Shown: positions 1 through 11,931 of the stretch, in pieces
Layout of the letters: every line of letters begins with the position of its first letter
How positions within the stretch are numbered: position 1 is the first letter of the stretch
Assembly: GCA_025403435.1 (NCBI GenBank)
Contig: CM046341.1
Coordinates: 23,348,908-23,412,907, forward strand
Length of the DNA stretch: 64,000 nucleotides
Direction of reading: 5' to 3'
Source: Artocarpus heterophyllus
Taxonomy: Eukaryota; Streptophyta; Magnoliopsida; Rosales; Moraceae
The notes under the pieces: model-generated
Told to the model about the DNA's origin: nothing
Database searches by the model: none
The model's input: the letters and a program-made list of their open reading frames with translations, nothing else
Made by a program: the position numbers and the translations under genes

Positions 1-1278
1 GTGACACCAAAATTACTCCTTAAATTTAACAAATTTGTGAGAATAAAATTTTATCTCATAAAATTTGTTCATAAATTACTTAACAAAATCCTCAATTATT
101 GTATTTAAAATGCATTAAAAATTTTCAGATGTCATAGTTATGGGTTCGTCATAGCCGCTTGCAACGATGCTCTCCGGTGGAAAGGTAGGCTTCTATTCGA
201 TGGCTCTAGGATTGACGATTGAAGTTTTTTTCTTTTCTTTTTTTCTTTTTTTTTTTTGGCCTTGCTAAAAGTTAAAGCTGTAAAGGATGAACATGGACAT
301 TTTAGTAACTGTAATCTTAAAATCCTCACATGATGTGTATATGTATTTTTTCGTGAGTTTTTTTAATGGATTTTGATAGAAAGGGATTAACTGTAAAGTG
401 TTTATGAGTTCAAGAGCTATTTTACAAAAATTAAAAAAGATGGACCAAAGTGCCACCTACTAAAGAATTGAGAGACCATTGATGCAAATTACTCTTAAGA
501 TTCACTAAAACATCTTCTTCATTTTTAAGCTTCAATTTGATCCCATTTCCTTATGAGAGACAAAGAGAAGATATATAAGAGGAAGGACACAAAGACTAAG
601 GATTTCAAATAAGTATATTAAGGTTTCAAAAGCTCGCTTTACGAAGCTATCGTTTTTTTCTTTTAGTTAGTAAAAGAAGAGAATTGATAGTCGAGAATTA
701 TTAGTAAGTGTTTAAAACTATATTTAAAAAACAAAAAAAAAATAAATGGATCAAAATGAATTATAAATTCTTTAATAATCAATAAAAATATAAGAATTAA
801 GTTTATAATATCTTATTTAAACTCTGATATAGGTTTCAAAGTCTATTTAAAAGAGCTTTTTATAACCGTATTTTGTAGCTTTGACAAACAGCTCTTTTGA
901 AAAGCCAAAGTTCTTCTGATTGATCATTCAAATACTTTGAGTGAACAAATTTGAATAAGTTGTGTTAATTGTTGTCAGGTTTCTAGACAACCTTAGAAAA
1001 AAATATATTGAAAAATCATAATCACTCTTTACATAGTTAATAAAAAATATTTCAATCATTTAAAAATATTTTAACCATTTAAAAAGCAAAAAAAAAAAAA
1101 AACCTAAAACAAACATTATCAAAACATGTATGAGTTTTAAATGTTTAATATATGTTTTCAAAAATTTTCTAAAAAAATAAGAGCAATTTTTTTGGGTAAA
1201 ATATATCATGATGAAGTTAAAATAGAATTCTTAAACTTATTTATCTTTTTGTGATTTCTATAAACCCAAGAATCAATT
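1..1278. other. AT-rich intergenic DNA, no gene seen
   Basis: No reading frame here has codon structure or a recognisable domain. The stretch is rich in A/T runs, with poly-T near 227-260 and poly-A near 1086-1102. I saw no RNA gene or repeat family I could name. Confidence 0.6.
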
Positions 1279-1741
1279 CACTACGAAAAAACTAAAACAT
1301 GAGGCTAAATATGAAAAAGCCTCAATCATCCATAGGGTCTACCTGGTGAGACCTCAATATAGTCGGATCTTATATTCGTTGCTTATGTGTATTGTCCTTT
1401 TTAGGCACGTAGTAGCCTTCAAGGATTTCTTCGGTTCCCTAATACTTGAACATTGATCTTTAAGATCAATTGCTATCAACATTTAACTTAAGAACCTTAT
1501 AAAAAGGAAGGTTTTAGGTTCAAGTGTTGGGAAATACGAAGAAATCATTGAGGGCTATTAGATGCCTAGAGGGGACAGTACGTATAAATAACGAGTATAA
1601 GACCCAACCATGTTGGAGGTCCTGGTAGGTAGGCCCTACGGGGGGGTTGAGGCATTTTAAGCACCTAGTGCCCTCAGGGATGTTGTGTGGCCAATGTGGT
1701 TTGAAATATAATTTATGGTTCAAATTAAACTTGTTATAGTG
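1279..1741. repeat. Foldback (long hairpin) element, MITE-like
   Basis: Positions 1315-1451 and 1519-1656 are inverted copies of one another, about 137 bp per arm, roughly three quarters identical by eye with a few short indels. They are separated by about 67 bp that contain their own small palindrome (ATTGATCTT/AAGATCAAT, around 1452-1470). A CACTACGAAAAAAC end lies just left (1279) and a GTTATAGTG end just right (1741), which resemble CACTA-type termini, but the 3-bp flanks do not match. A non-autonomous foldback transposon is the best call. A hairpin transcript is an alternative. Confidence 0.55.
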
Positions 1742-2430
1742 TCTTTATTTCACAAAATTCAAAAGCAAACTCAGTTTGAACTCCATTGCTAAACGACATG
1801 TTAAAATGTGATTCTTCGATCAATTCGAACTAAAAACACTATGACAATTCATATTCTTTAATAGAAAATATTGTAACAAAACCAATTTGAATTAGAATGC
1901 CTCCTCTTTGAATCGATAAACTAAACATTATAGATGTGTTATGTGTTTTATTGGTTCAGACCGCGGTTTGAATTATTTTGTTATAGTGTTTTTCTAGCAA
2001 AAATATTAAAATTTGTTTGGATTTTAATGTTTAAAGCTATGAACCAAACAAACACATAAGTTTTTCTATTGTAAAATTTAAAAATTAAATTTTTGTTCAA
2101 ATTTTTTATTCAAAGCGATGCACTTGTTTAGGCGAGTCAGATCAAACCTTTTATTTTTTAAAACCAAAACTACCATTTGACTTATTTATAGTTCAAATTA
2201 TAAATCATAATTCAAATTTTTTTTTTTGGTTCAAGCCTACTGAACCAACATTTTAACCAACTTATTAAACATAGTTTCAAACTATAAATTATGGTTTAAA
2301 TTTATTTTTTATTTTTTTAAAATTAACTAAAACTATATTTTGATAAACTTATTAAATATAAGTTTAAACTATAAACTATAATCCTAACATATTTTTTGAT
2401 TCTAACTAATATTTAGTTCTAACTATCCAC
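1742..2430. other. AT-rich intergenic DNA with degenerate short repeats
   Basis: No gene is visible. Short elements built on GGTTCAAA/TTTGAACC and ATAATTTATGGTT recur in both orientations (for example near 1709, 2189 and 2283). TGTTATAGTGTTT-like strings occur near 1730 and 1980, with an inverted version near 1836. These look like decayed ends of small transposons, but I could not delimit one. Confidence 0.4.
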
Positions 2431-2930
2431 TCAAGCACCACCGTTGTAGTCCAACGGGCTTATGTTTCCCTGTTGCAAAGTTTAAACTCACCTTGCTTGT
2501 ACGAGCCCAACCCTCCCAAGTCCCATCTCACTTCCCCCGGTAACGTCCTTTTCAGGCTTTGACAGGCACAGACAACGCGCGGTAGACTTTCAGAGACACA
2601 CCACAGGCACAGCAGAGAGGGAAAAAAAAAAAGAAGTAAAAGACAAACACACGCAAATACAACGTACCTCAGCCTTTCAGCTTCACCAAACCCCATAAAA
2701 CTAACAGCAACAAGCCACTGCTTCCTTCCCAAGTCACAGACCAAAACCTCCTTCTTCTTTACTCGTTTAGAATTTTTTTTTGGCCCTTTTTTCAAATTCT
2801 TCCTTTAGCTCTCTCTTTCTCTTTTTTCTTTCTTTTTTATGCTCAATACGTATCAGCCAAAACGAAACCACTTTTTTTCTTCTTTCCTTTTCTTTTGTCT
2901 TTTGTTGGGACTTTGAGTTTTTTTAAAACA
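2431..2930 (+). promoter_or_regulatory. Putative promoter and pyrimidine-rich 5' leader of the small gene
   Basis: This half-kilobase is less AT-rich than its surroundings up to about 2,730. It then becomes strongly pyrimidine-biased (CTTCTTCTTT and CTCTCTTTCTC tracts, about 2750-2910) directly before the ATG at 2931. CT-rich leaders of this kind are common in plant 5' UTRs. I see no convincing TATA box at a fixed distance, so the transcription start is not assigned. An antisense open frame across 2460-2795 has no recognisable domain and is not called. Confidence 0.4.
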
Positions 2931-3152
2931 ATGGGAGCGAATGTGATGATGGAATTCTGTTTTGATCCAAATGTGGTTTTGCTTTACGGGAAAAGGAGGT
3001 TGAGGAGATTGTTTTGGAGGGTCAGAGCTGAGATTAGAAGACAAATTAAATGTCGGTCCAACAAGCTTCACAAAAAGAGGTTCAACTTCAACTATGACCC
3101 TTTCAGCTACTCACTCAATTTTGATGATGGCAATTTCGGTTTCTTCTGCTAA
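2931..3152 (+). CDS. Small conserved-looking plant protein, 73 residues, function unknown
   Basis: This is the only frame in the window that looks like a working host gene. The protein is basic in the middle (GKRRLRRLFWRVRAEIRRQ, about residues 22-40) and ends in an aromatic/acidic block containing YDPFSYSLNFDDGNFGF. From memory, short unnamed proteins combining a WRVRAEIRRQ-like segment with a YDPxSYxLNFDDG-like tail occur across flowering plants, so I judge it a member of that uncharacterised family. The ATG at 2931 is preferred over the in-frame ATG at 2895 because the longer version adds 12 residues from the pyrimidine-rich leader. No signal peptide or membrane span is evident. The stop codon is followed at once by AGGTGAG, a possible splice donor. 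Without transcript data the gene could also be a pseudogene. Confidence 0.6.
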   Translation: MGANVMMEFCFDPNVVLLYGKRRLRRLFWRVRAEIRRQIKCRSNKLHKKRFNFNYDPFSYSLNFDDGNFGFFC

Positions 3153-3897
3153 AGGTGAGCTTCAGTCAACAAGGCCGTGGCATAAGAAGAAGCAACTAGT
3201 AGTTCAAAGAAAGTGGAACGTTTTTGTTTTTTTATTTTTCCCTTTTTCTTTTACCTTTTGGCTTAATCTAATTTTCAGTTGCTTTCTCTACTCCTCTTCT
3301 TTTTGGTGTCATAGAGTTAGAATATTATGCATGTAATCAAAGTTTAATTGTCTCCCATTCTCTAGTTACATTTGCGTTCTTAGTCTTTTAACTTTTCATT
3401 CAGTCTCTCAAGTCCCAACTCTCAAATAATTCAAGAGCAGACGAAAAAACAGGAAGTGAAAAAAAAAAGAAGAGAAGTGGGTTTTTTTTTTTCCATATTT
3501 TTTTTTATGATTGATTATATATATGAACTCAAATATTCTCAAAAGTAGTCCTTTCAAAAAAAAAAAAAAAAAATCCCAAAGTAGTTCCAAACCTTGTTTC
3601 TTTCTCTTGATCAGTGTAAGTGATGTTTTAGCCTCAATTGTATAATTTAGTGAACAAATTTTTTTTCTTAATTTTTGTTTTGCTTTTCTTATTATTTTTT
3701 AACTAAATGGGGGTGGTCCTAGGGAAGAATGGTAGTTACGTTTTATTGAAATAGGGGCAGAGATTCTGAAGAGCAGCTGGCTTGTTTGGATCTGATCAAC
3801 AGTGAGTTGTAGATTTCTTTTCTTTAAAGCATAACTGCCAAATAAAAAGGAAGAAATCCATCGATATATGTCTCTCTCTTTAGGCGTGCCACAGTTT
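3153..3897 (+). other. Downstream / likely 3' UTR region of the small gene
   Basis: No coding capacity is recognised. The first ~250 bp are T-rich with AATATTATGCATGTAATC-like strings that could serve as a polyadenylation region. Beyond that are long poly-A and poly-T runs (for example 3484-3505 and 3556-3573). The end of the transcript cannot be fixed from sequence alone. Confidence 0.35.
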
Positions 3898-4808
3898 TTA
3901 TTCCTCTTATTAAATGTTTCCGGTAGATTCCATAAGCTTTTATTTCACTCTGAATCTGAAAGCCGGTGTTTGTCACACGCGTGCAGTTTTCAACTACTGT
4001 TCTTGTTGTTAGATTATTTAATTCTTGCTCAGAAAACTGCTATTCTTTTTGTTAGATTATTTAATTCTTGCTCTCTTGTTTTTTTTGCCCTTTGTTTTTT
4101 CCTCGTCTGTTTTTCCTTCTTCATTTTTTTTTCCCTAAAAAGCCTTTTATTTTTAAATTGATTTTTCATGTTCTCTCTTCTCTTTGTTTGGATTAAATGT
4201 GTTTGACATTATACTTACATACATTATAGGAGGAATACTATAATAAAGGTAGGGAACATAACGTATTTCTCGCCAGCTCAGTTGTAAATTGAAGGCTAAG
4301 TTTAGTCTTCATTTGTCTTGGAATTCAAATCTTACTAGGTCTTTAGCAAAGCGGTAAGTTAGAACTATTTTTATTGAAAATTTTATTTTTATTGAAAATT
4401 TTATATTGAATTAATTTTTTATGTTGTTATTATAACATGTGAAAGGTTTATACTATTTATATTTTAAAAGAAGTTTGGATTATTTTTTACCAAACATTCT
4501 ATTAGATTTTAATCTAAAATATAGGAGTATCTCCTCAAGTTTTTGGAGTCCAATCAGTCAGTGCCTCACTGGTGTCTAGTTCATACTTGTTTTGCAGAGT
4601 TTTTGGTGTTCATCAAGGTGATTTGTTTAAATACGGACTTCAAAGTCAAGGATTCTCATTTAGCGTTAGACAAATTTTTGCATCAACAATTTCTTTCTTG
4701 TATCCCCTCTCTTCTTCCAACTTCATCGTTTTTTTTTTTTTTTTCTTTCTTTGAGGGTTCTCTCTGTCTCTTTTGGCAGAAGTAAACCGACACTTTTTAG
4801 CATTGAGA
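3898..4808 (+). repeat. Left arm of a large inverted duplication
   Basis: Read forward, this stretch matches the reverse complement of 7146-7937 in order and along nearly its full length, with indels. Shared landmarks include GAATCTG..AGCCGGTGTTTGT, TTAGATTATTTAATTCTTGCT, GGATTAAATGTGTTTGACATT, AGTCAAGGATTCTCATTT and CACTTTTTAGCATT. Short open frames are present on both arms but they are T-rich, share no known domain and are not called as genes. The arm carries an extra segment around 4255-4400 that the other lacks. Confidence 0.75.
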
Positions 4809-7145
4809 AAGATGAGAAAGGTGAGAGATTGGGTTAGTCAAAGAGAGTTACGCAAAATATAGGAATGCCTTTTTTTAATGAGGCAGTCTACCCTCCAATG
4901 GCAGACGTCAAAAGTTTGTCTCCACATGACTGGTTAAAGGATAAAAAAAAGTGTTTTTTTTTTTTTGTTTTTTAGAAATCAAAATTACTCCCATCATCAT
5001 ATGGGTGAATTTATTTGGCTTGATTGTTTTGTAGATTAACTCAACTTTATAGATGTAGAATTTTAGATTAGACTTTGACTATGTGTTTGGTGGCAACAAT
5101 ATAAATACTTGAATCCCTTTACCAAACGGGCGCCAAGATTAATTCGCCGATGTCAGCAGGGACCATCAGCCGGTACTAGTTTTTGGAGGAATCTACTTGA
5201 TTACCACTTGTGGTTTACCAGATTATGTTGCATTTTTTTTAGTATACACAGTAGTCTCATCGACCGTGGGGTTTCTACTAGGAATCTTTAATCTCCAAAA
5301 TAAAAAAAAAAATCATATTATTAAAATTCAATGCATTAACTATAAGAGTTTCTTCAACAGGTGTGTTCACTAAGTTTCGATTTATGAACTTGCATCATAT
5401 CATAAACAAGGTTACAATTATACATTTAAAAAAAAACTCAAACCCATAATAGCAAACCAAAAATGTACACCGTTTTTGAGGTCTAAATGTAAGAGGTGTA
5501 AAGCAAATTTCATTTGCCTTTTGCTAGGCTTAGAGAGCAACAATTGACTAAAATTACATCCAAATTTACAAAACAAAAAAAAAAAAAAAATACAAAAGCA
5601 AAAGCAAAAAAAACAAATACAAAAGCAAAAGCAAAAACGAAAAGCTTTATGAGCAATATAACTTGCATAATCAATTTGCTAATTATGAGACAGAAAAGAG
5701 CTCAAACGCAAACAGTAAAAACCTTAGCCCGAGCATCAACAATAATTTCTATAATCAATTACCTACATCATTTAAATGTAAAAATTAAGTTTGAATTTTC
5801 ACACAATGGTATTTTTATATGATAAAATAGATACTTTAAAGCATATGATGTTTTGTATAGGATATTTATAAATAAATAAAGTAAAATTATTTATCATATT
5901 TACGTGTATATATATTGAGTACTTTATGGGTCCGTTTGGTAAACTGAATGTATGATCCAAAATATTTTTTTAAACACGGATGTTTGTAGTACAAAAAAGG
6001 TTGGTGTATCCACATGAAAGTGAGAATTTGAAAAATTAACAATTTAACAGTTGAAAAGTCAAGGGTGATTTTAATGATATTTGAAAAAGAAAAAATATTT
6101 TTAACAAATTTAAATAAGATTTTAAAGCATAAAATTGAAATGGTGAAGCTTCAAAAATCCCTTGTATGTTTCATATCTAATGTGTCATTTTAACTCTAAA
6201 TAATTAATTATCTAAAGCATTTAATTTATTATATCTTTTCTTATTAATTGCAAACACTTTTACTAATTTTGCAAGTCAACCAAAAGCAACAATATAGCAA
6301 GCTATAATGCAGTAAAGGTTTTTCTATAAAAAGAGCAAAATAATCATCTTTTACTAATGATTTTGTGCACTAATTATTAAAATTATAACCGTTGTTACTA
6401 CAATTGTAACTAACATAATTTTGAGAAAGAAAAGATAATAACAAATCAAAATTATTACATTTTAAATGGAATAAATTATTGCGTTAATTTCAATAGAACC
6501 TCGTCTGATTAAATGATTTAAGAATACACTATGACATCCTCTGTCGATAATAAATCAAGCATTACCAAGCATTTGCTGTGCTAGTTCATATATATAATGC
6601 AACAAAAACTCAACTCGATAAACATACATGATTTCAATACTATTAATATTAATTATGCAACACAATTAAATTACATAAAGAAAGCATGACTAAATTTGTG
6701 CAAGAATTGAACAACATAATAACATTAACAATAATTATTAAAAACATAGAAAATATAACTTATTCCATAAAAATATAAACATTAAAAAGCTAATATAAAG
6801 CTTAAATCTATACCAGAATACTATACATACAAGATCATATGTCTACCTCGTCAGACTCTCTACACTAATTTAGGCATTATTTTAATATTTTTAGTAGGAT
6901 CGAAGGAATACCTAAATAGTATCTCATCCCAAAAGGGGTACTGTTGAGCTAGAAGCTCAACATTTGAAAAAGAGCTAAAGAAAGGCCAAAAGCCCTTCAA
7001 ATGGCGCATTGAAGGGGGGAGGCACCCCTTTTATAGTAAATGAATTTTCACTATTTAGATTTTTTTAATTATTTTTTATTAATATTTTAGTTAGTTATTT
7101 TATTTTTTATTTTTATTTCTTTTCCTTTGGTTGCATCCTCATCAG
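4809..7145. other. AT-rich spacer between the inverted arms
   Basis: No gene is recognised in this 2.3-kb stretch. A short region near 5115-5290 is GC-richer than its surroundings. An ACCAAACGG string at about 5118 and a CCGTTTGGT string at about 5933 face each other as inverted strings and may be remnants of small hAT-like transposon ends. The rest is low-complexity A/T sequence. Confidence 0.5.
5571..5640. repeat. A-rich simple repeat (CAAAAG / poly-A)
   Basis: A poly-A run is followed by several copies of ACAAAAGCAAAAGC. This low-complexity tract explains the lysine-rich open frame across it. Confidence 0.8.
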
Positions 7146-7937
7146 GAATGCTAAAAAGTGTGTATCTACTTGTGCCAGAAGAGGGAGAGTGGCCCTCCAA
7201 AAAAAAAAAAAAAAAAGGAGAGCGATGGAGATGTAGGCCAAAGATAGGACAATGAAGTTGGAAGAAGAAAGGAGAAACAAGATGGAAATTGTTGATGCAA
7301 AAAATTGTCTAACACAAAATGAGAATCCTTGACTTTAAAATCTGTATCAAACAAACTCTATATCAAGAATTTTTAAGGAACGCCTTGATGAACACCACCA
7401 AAAGCTTTGCAAAACAAGTACAAACTAGACACTGATAAGGGTTGACTGATTCGACACCAAAAGTGTACCTTGGCGCTCTCCAATGATCCTTATCCAAAAG
7501 TTTACTCGTAAAGATTCTTCATTTTAAGTTTGAACCCAAGATAAGGATCTCAAATTTGAATTGCATGACAAATGAAGATCAAGTTGAAACTAAACATGTC
7601 CCTAATTATAGTATTGTTTCTTTAATATGTGCTAAGTACAATGTCAAACACATTTAATCCAACAAAGGGAAGAGTGAATATGAAAATTCCAGTTAAAAAA
7701 GGCATTTGAAAAAAATGAAGAAGAAGGAAAAACAAGCAAGGTAAAAACAAAGGGGAAAAAAAGAGAGAGCAAGAATTAAATAATCTAACAGCAAGAATGG
7801 CAGTTGAAAACTGCACACGTGTAGTGTAACAAACACCGGCTTCCAGATTCAGTGAAATAAAAGCTAATTTGCGTGCCATGCAGTAGGTACTTTGTGAGGG
7901 TTATGGCATCTACCGAAAACATTTGATAGGAGGAACA
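7146..7937 (-). repeat. Right arm of the large inverted duplication
   Basis: The reverse complement of this region aligns with 3898-4808 through most of its length. It lacks part of the left arm but has its own small insertions, such as the segment around 7868-7905. The arms are diverged by substitutions and indels, so the duplication is not recent. It ends about 160 bp before the truncated LTR of element D. Confidence 0.75.
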
Positions 7938-8099
7938 CAATTAATTACAATTTTAAAGAGGGTTTAACACTTACTAACTCATTTCATGGTGAAATCATGA
8001 CATCAATAAATATAATTATAAAAGCGCAAATCGCTTTTACTTCTTATAATGATAACTTAATAAGAACTAACAACTATTTTTCAACTTCAACAGAATAGT

Positions 8100-8619
8100 G
8101 TTGAACAATGATGACTTAATAAGGACCCATTTATTCATTTTAGGATTAAGATGTAGCTCATATGATTGTCTAAAGTGAATTGACTTATTTAAACGGAATT
8201 ATTAACTTAATCAATTCAACTTTAATCCCGATCCAATATATCGTCACTAATGACAATATATCAATGTCTCTACCACAGTCTCACTCTATTAACTAAGACA
8301 GGTCATCTTTCATTAGAGATGTAAACAACATAACAATCTTAACTTGATTAAAGTGCCCAGTTTTATTCCTTCGATTACGGATCTTTTATATTTAGACCAT
8401 TACCATAAGATTTAAGTTTTCTACATAGTCTATCCATCATATGCACGATCTTAATGATTTAGATTGACACTCTCAGACTTTTGTTTGCTTATCATATATT
8501 CAATATAAATGAACATAAATAGGACAATATTTGATATATGACTAACATGTTATTTCTTTATTGATTAAATGTCTCAAAAACTATTATATCATTTAATCCT
8601 TAAGGCACTTACTCTAACA
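8100..8619 (-). mobile_element. Element D: truncated 3' LTR of a copia retrotransposon
   Basis: On the minus strand the LTR starts at 8619 (TGTTAGAG) and follows the same landmarks as the J and A LTRs: a conserved AATAAAGAA, a ATATGATGGATAGA segment, and the GACAATCATATGAG segment. Similarity fades near 8100, so only the first ~520 bp of an LTR usually about 1.9 kb long remain. It directly abuts the D polypurine tract (8620-8633) and the end of D pol, which fixes its identity as the 3' LTR. The left boundary is approximate. The sequence from 7938 to 8099 could be further decayed LTR or flank. Confidence 0.65.
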
Positions 8620-8633
8620 ATCTCCCACTTACC

Positions 8634-8785
8634 CTAAGTGAGTAAACTTGACATGTTACACGTCCCCATAGCCTCTACATGCTTTATGAAGGTCTTCGCA
8701 GGTAGCGCCTTCATGAAAGAAGCAGCTATATTGTTTTCAGATATGATCTAGCACATAGCTACATGCCCATCCTTAATAAAGTCCC
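8634..8785 (-). pseudogene. Element D: C-terminal end of pol (RNase H)
   Basis: The reverse complement corresponds to the last ~50 codons of copia pol, ending in a stop at 8634 just before the purine-rich AAGTGGGAGAT tract. It matches the equivalent part of J (59404-59555) block by block. The reading frame is broken. The rest of the gene resumes at 36593 on the same strand. The two halves were split by solo LTR C, whose flanks GTCCC (8781-8785) and ATCTC (36593-36597) occupy the same position in the gene. Confidence 0.8.
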
Positions 8786-8893
8786 TGTTGGGATGAAATC
8801 CAAAAAATCAAAGAAAATGCAATAGAATATGGATTTAAAATTTTTCTTAAACTTTCAGGATCTTTCTCATGATGCTATAAACAATGATTAAAC
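8786..8893 (-). mobile_element. Solo LTR C, left piece
   Basis: This starts TGTTGGGATG, the inverted counterpart of the CAATTCCAACA end at 36592. The 108-bp piece ends in TAAAC, where element A inserted, and the LTR resumes at 34729. Because D pol continues on both outer sides and no internal region is present, C is a solo LTR left after LTR-LTR recombination. Confidence 0.75.
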
Positions 8894-10689
8894 TATTAGA
8901 CATGGTGCCATAAGGAGTAAATATTATTATATGTTTTTGGAGACATTTTATGAATAAAGAGTTTATTATTATTCATACACTAAATGTTATCCTCTTTATG
9001 TTTATTTTTTGTTAAATGTATGATAAACAAACAAAAAGTCTAAGACTATCGGTCTAAACTTTTATGATCGTGCGTATGATGGATAGATTATAAGAAAGAC
9101 ATGAATCTTAAAGGTGATGGTCTAAATGATAAGGTCTGCGATCGAGAGAATAAAGTTAGGCACTTTATTCATACTAAGACTGTTATGTTGTCTACATCCC
9201 TAACGAGAGATGGCCTGTCTTGGTCATTGGAGTGGGACTCTGCGAGTAGAAACATTGGTATATTGTCATAGGTGTAGATGTATTAGATCAGAACAAAAAG
9301 TTGAATTGATTTGGTTAATAATTCATTTGTTTAAATCAATTCTCTTTAGACAATCATATATGTTGTGTCTTAATCCTGAAATGATTAATGGGCTTATATT
9401 CTTGACTTATGTCTTTTAATGTATTAAAGGGTGACATCTTGATTTGATGATGGTACGTATTCTGGTATATTGGCGACATAATTTTTAATTAATGTAGACC
9501 GTTATTTATAGATACGGAATTCATAGCTCTTTTGTAGAGTTAATGATATTCTCATATATGTATTATCCTATAATTGGAAGACTGGAGCACTCAACCATTT
9601 AGATACATAAGTGTAATCGAATTGTATACTATTTATGAATAGTAAATATTTCAATGGTGAGATAATGGACCATAAAATAAAAAATATTCTGGAAGGTAAA
9701 ATGAAATTTATCCTTAAGCCTACACATTGTAATGTGTCATAGACGGTTAGCTTATTGGAGCTTTGTAATTTTATATAATTCGAGAATGCAGCTCTAAGCT
9801 TTTAACGGAGTAGCGCTAGAGTTGATAATTATAAAATATGTATCTGGGATATTGTATTTTATAATTATTAGATTGGCTGAAATTCGAGAAGAGTGGATTT
9901 AATAATTCATGTTAATTTTATAAATTAATTCAATATAAACATGTTGAATTATTTGGATAATATTTTATTTACTATGAGATTATCTGTATATGACTGTTTT
10001 AATTAGATAACTTTTCTATTGGGTTATTTGAATTAAAGCTGAGGCTTTATCTAAGATTCCCATGTGAAAATAAGATATTCTAAGGATTCCAAATTATTAC
10101 ATAGCTGGCAGGCCAAGGAGAAAGTTTCGCAAGCTGATGGAGTAAGCTCAACAGGACAATCTCCTATATCGGCATGCCAAACATGCGATAACCAGTATAC
10201 GTATTTTTTACATGTTTTTTATCAGAAGTTGATTCAAACTTAAGTTTTGAGCTCTAATCTGATAAGGTTAACCCCAAATTCGACTACTACAAATAAGGGG
10301 TGAGTTTTCTTTGTTATTTAGGTCATTTGAGAAGCATAGAGTGAGTACTCTAGTGAGAGAAACTCTGAAACTCTCTGAGAGCTATTGTTCAACATCAAGA
10401 AACTCAGCAATAGGTTTTCTCAAGTGGTTGGATGGAGAGTCACTGGAGGGAAAGCTGTATGAAGTGTGACCACTTAGATTCCAATCGTGGATAGAAAATA
10501 GCAAAGACAACCAGTTGGTTGAGGCTCTTCTGGAACATTCTTCTCTTCATGGCTTAATGTTGCTTTTGGTATACAAAAGAGGTATATAATATTTGTCATT
10601 AATTCATGTATTTAGCATCTCAAATTTGCGATTTGGCAAATACTCTAATTTAAAATTTTTAAAATTCTGCTACGCACTGTTTTCCAACA
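8894..10689 (+). repeat. Element A 5' LTR
   Basis: The expected TG start is mutated to TA (TATTAGACATGG), and the LTR ends TTTCCAACA. It aligns with the 3' LTR at 32784-34723 through ordered landmarks, although it is about 145 bp shorter. A weakly preserved cluster of GGCAGGCC-type motifs lies near 10100-10190, upstream of a degraded TATA-like ACAAATAAGG near 10290. Confidence 0.85.
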
Positions 10690-11931
10690 ATTGATATCAG
10701 AACATGGTTTTTACGTTAATTTTATGGGTTTGTGATAATGCCATATATATGAATTATATGATCTTATTCTCTTCTATGCTTGAATTTAATTTATAGAGAG
10801 TTGGCATTCTAGGGTTTCTATAGTATTAAATATTGTCATGATGTTATATAGTGAATGTTTATTTATTAATTATGGTTGATTAAATTTATATTTTAATTAT
10901 TTTATTAATTAATTAATTTTTGCCTGTTATGGTTCCTTAGAGGTTAGAATGCGTATCTAGGTTTTTCATATAATTGATGGTGGTCTATCATCATTGTCTA
11001 GGATTTATTATTATAATTTGTATTAAAATAATTATTCGAAGTGAAGACAGATCTAGAAAATGGAGATGATTAGAGGTCTATTATTTTTTTGTGTTTATAA
11101 ATTTTTATGTTTTTAAATTGTTGAAAATAAAAATTAAAGATTGCTTAAATTTTTTTTTTTGAAATTTCTAGAAAAACACTGGTTCAGCATCGATCGGCAA
11201 GCCAAACTTTTTTAGGTTGGCAGGCCGATGGTCATAGACCGGCAAGCAAAACTTTCAGATCTGTAAGACGGCAGCGCAGCAGAATAATTTTCAAAGAAGG
11301 TGTGTTTTTCGATGCATTTTTTATTTTGTTTTTAAGAAAATTCTGAGAAACATGAAATTTTAATCGATAAGAGATTGAAGAATAGAAGACAGATGCCATA
11401 TGAAGAAGGATACAACAAAAAGATACAAGAGGAAGAATCGATAATATGTTTCAATTGATCTTTTGTAATCTTTATTTTCTTTTCTTTAGGATGGAACCAT
11501 AAAATTATGGCTATTTATTATTTTGCTTGTCGCTTTGCATGTTGCTTTACTTGTCTGCATTATATTATAATTTACCATGCATGTTGATAATATGCCATGT
11601 AATAAAGGGAGTGCCGCCCATTAAAAATTGTTCATGTATGTTAACATAAAACCTTCACTTTTAAAATATTGAGTAGGAGAAGGCTTTCGAAGAGAGGACC
11701 TAAGGCCTCCATCGTTGGTCCATAAGTAGCACATGGTGGTTCCAATCCTTAGGTTGCATGATTTATCGATGCACGCCCCTAGATGGTGATTATAAACATG
11801 GATAAGATAGTTGAAACGATGGTTATACACTCAATATTAATTTTGTTATTAACCTCCCCTAGGAGCTCTATTAATGAAATTAATGGTTAAAGAAAACGAT
11901 TATTAGTATATGCTAGATCAGACGGGTCATG
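10690..11931 (+). other. Element A primer-binding site and 5' leader (first part)
   Basis: TTGATATCAGAACATGG (10691-10707) stands directly after the LTR and resembles the plant initiator-Met tRNA binding site (TGGTATCAGAGC). The untranslated leader follows, matching that of element B in order. It holds a cluster of CGGCAGGCC-like motifs at 11176-11275 and continues, after element B, at 28614-28840 before the gag start. No gene is present. Confidence 0.8.

Noticed and set aside
1279..1741. A definite CACTA transposon
   Set aside because: The ends look CACTA-like but the required 3-bp flanking duplication is not present (ATT against TCT).
2460..2795. 111-codon antisense open frame upstream of the small gene
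   Set aside because: It has no domain, is composed largely of complemented CT-rich leader, and lies opposite the likely promoter.
5115..5945. hAT-type MITE from facing ACCAAACGG / CCGTTTGGT strings
   Set aside because: The strings face the wrong way to be ends of one element, and no 8-bp duplication was seen.
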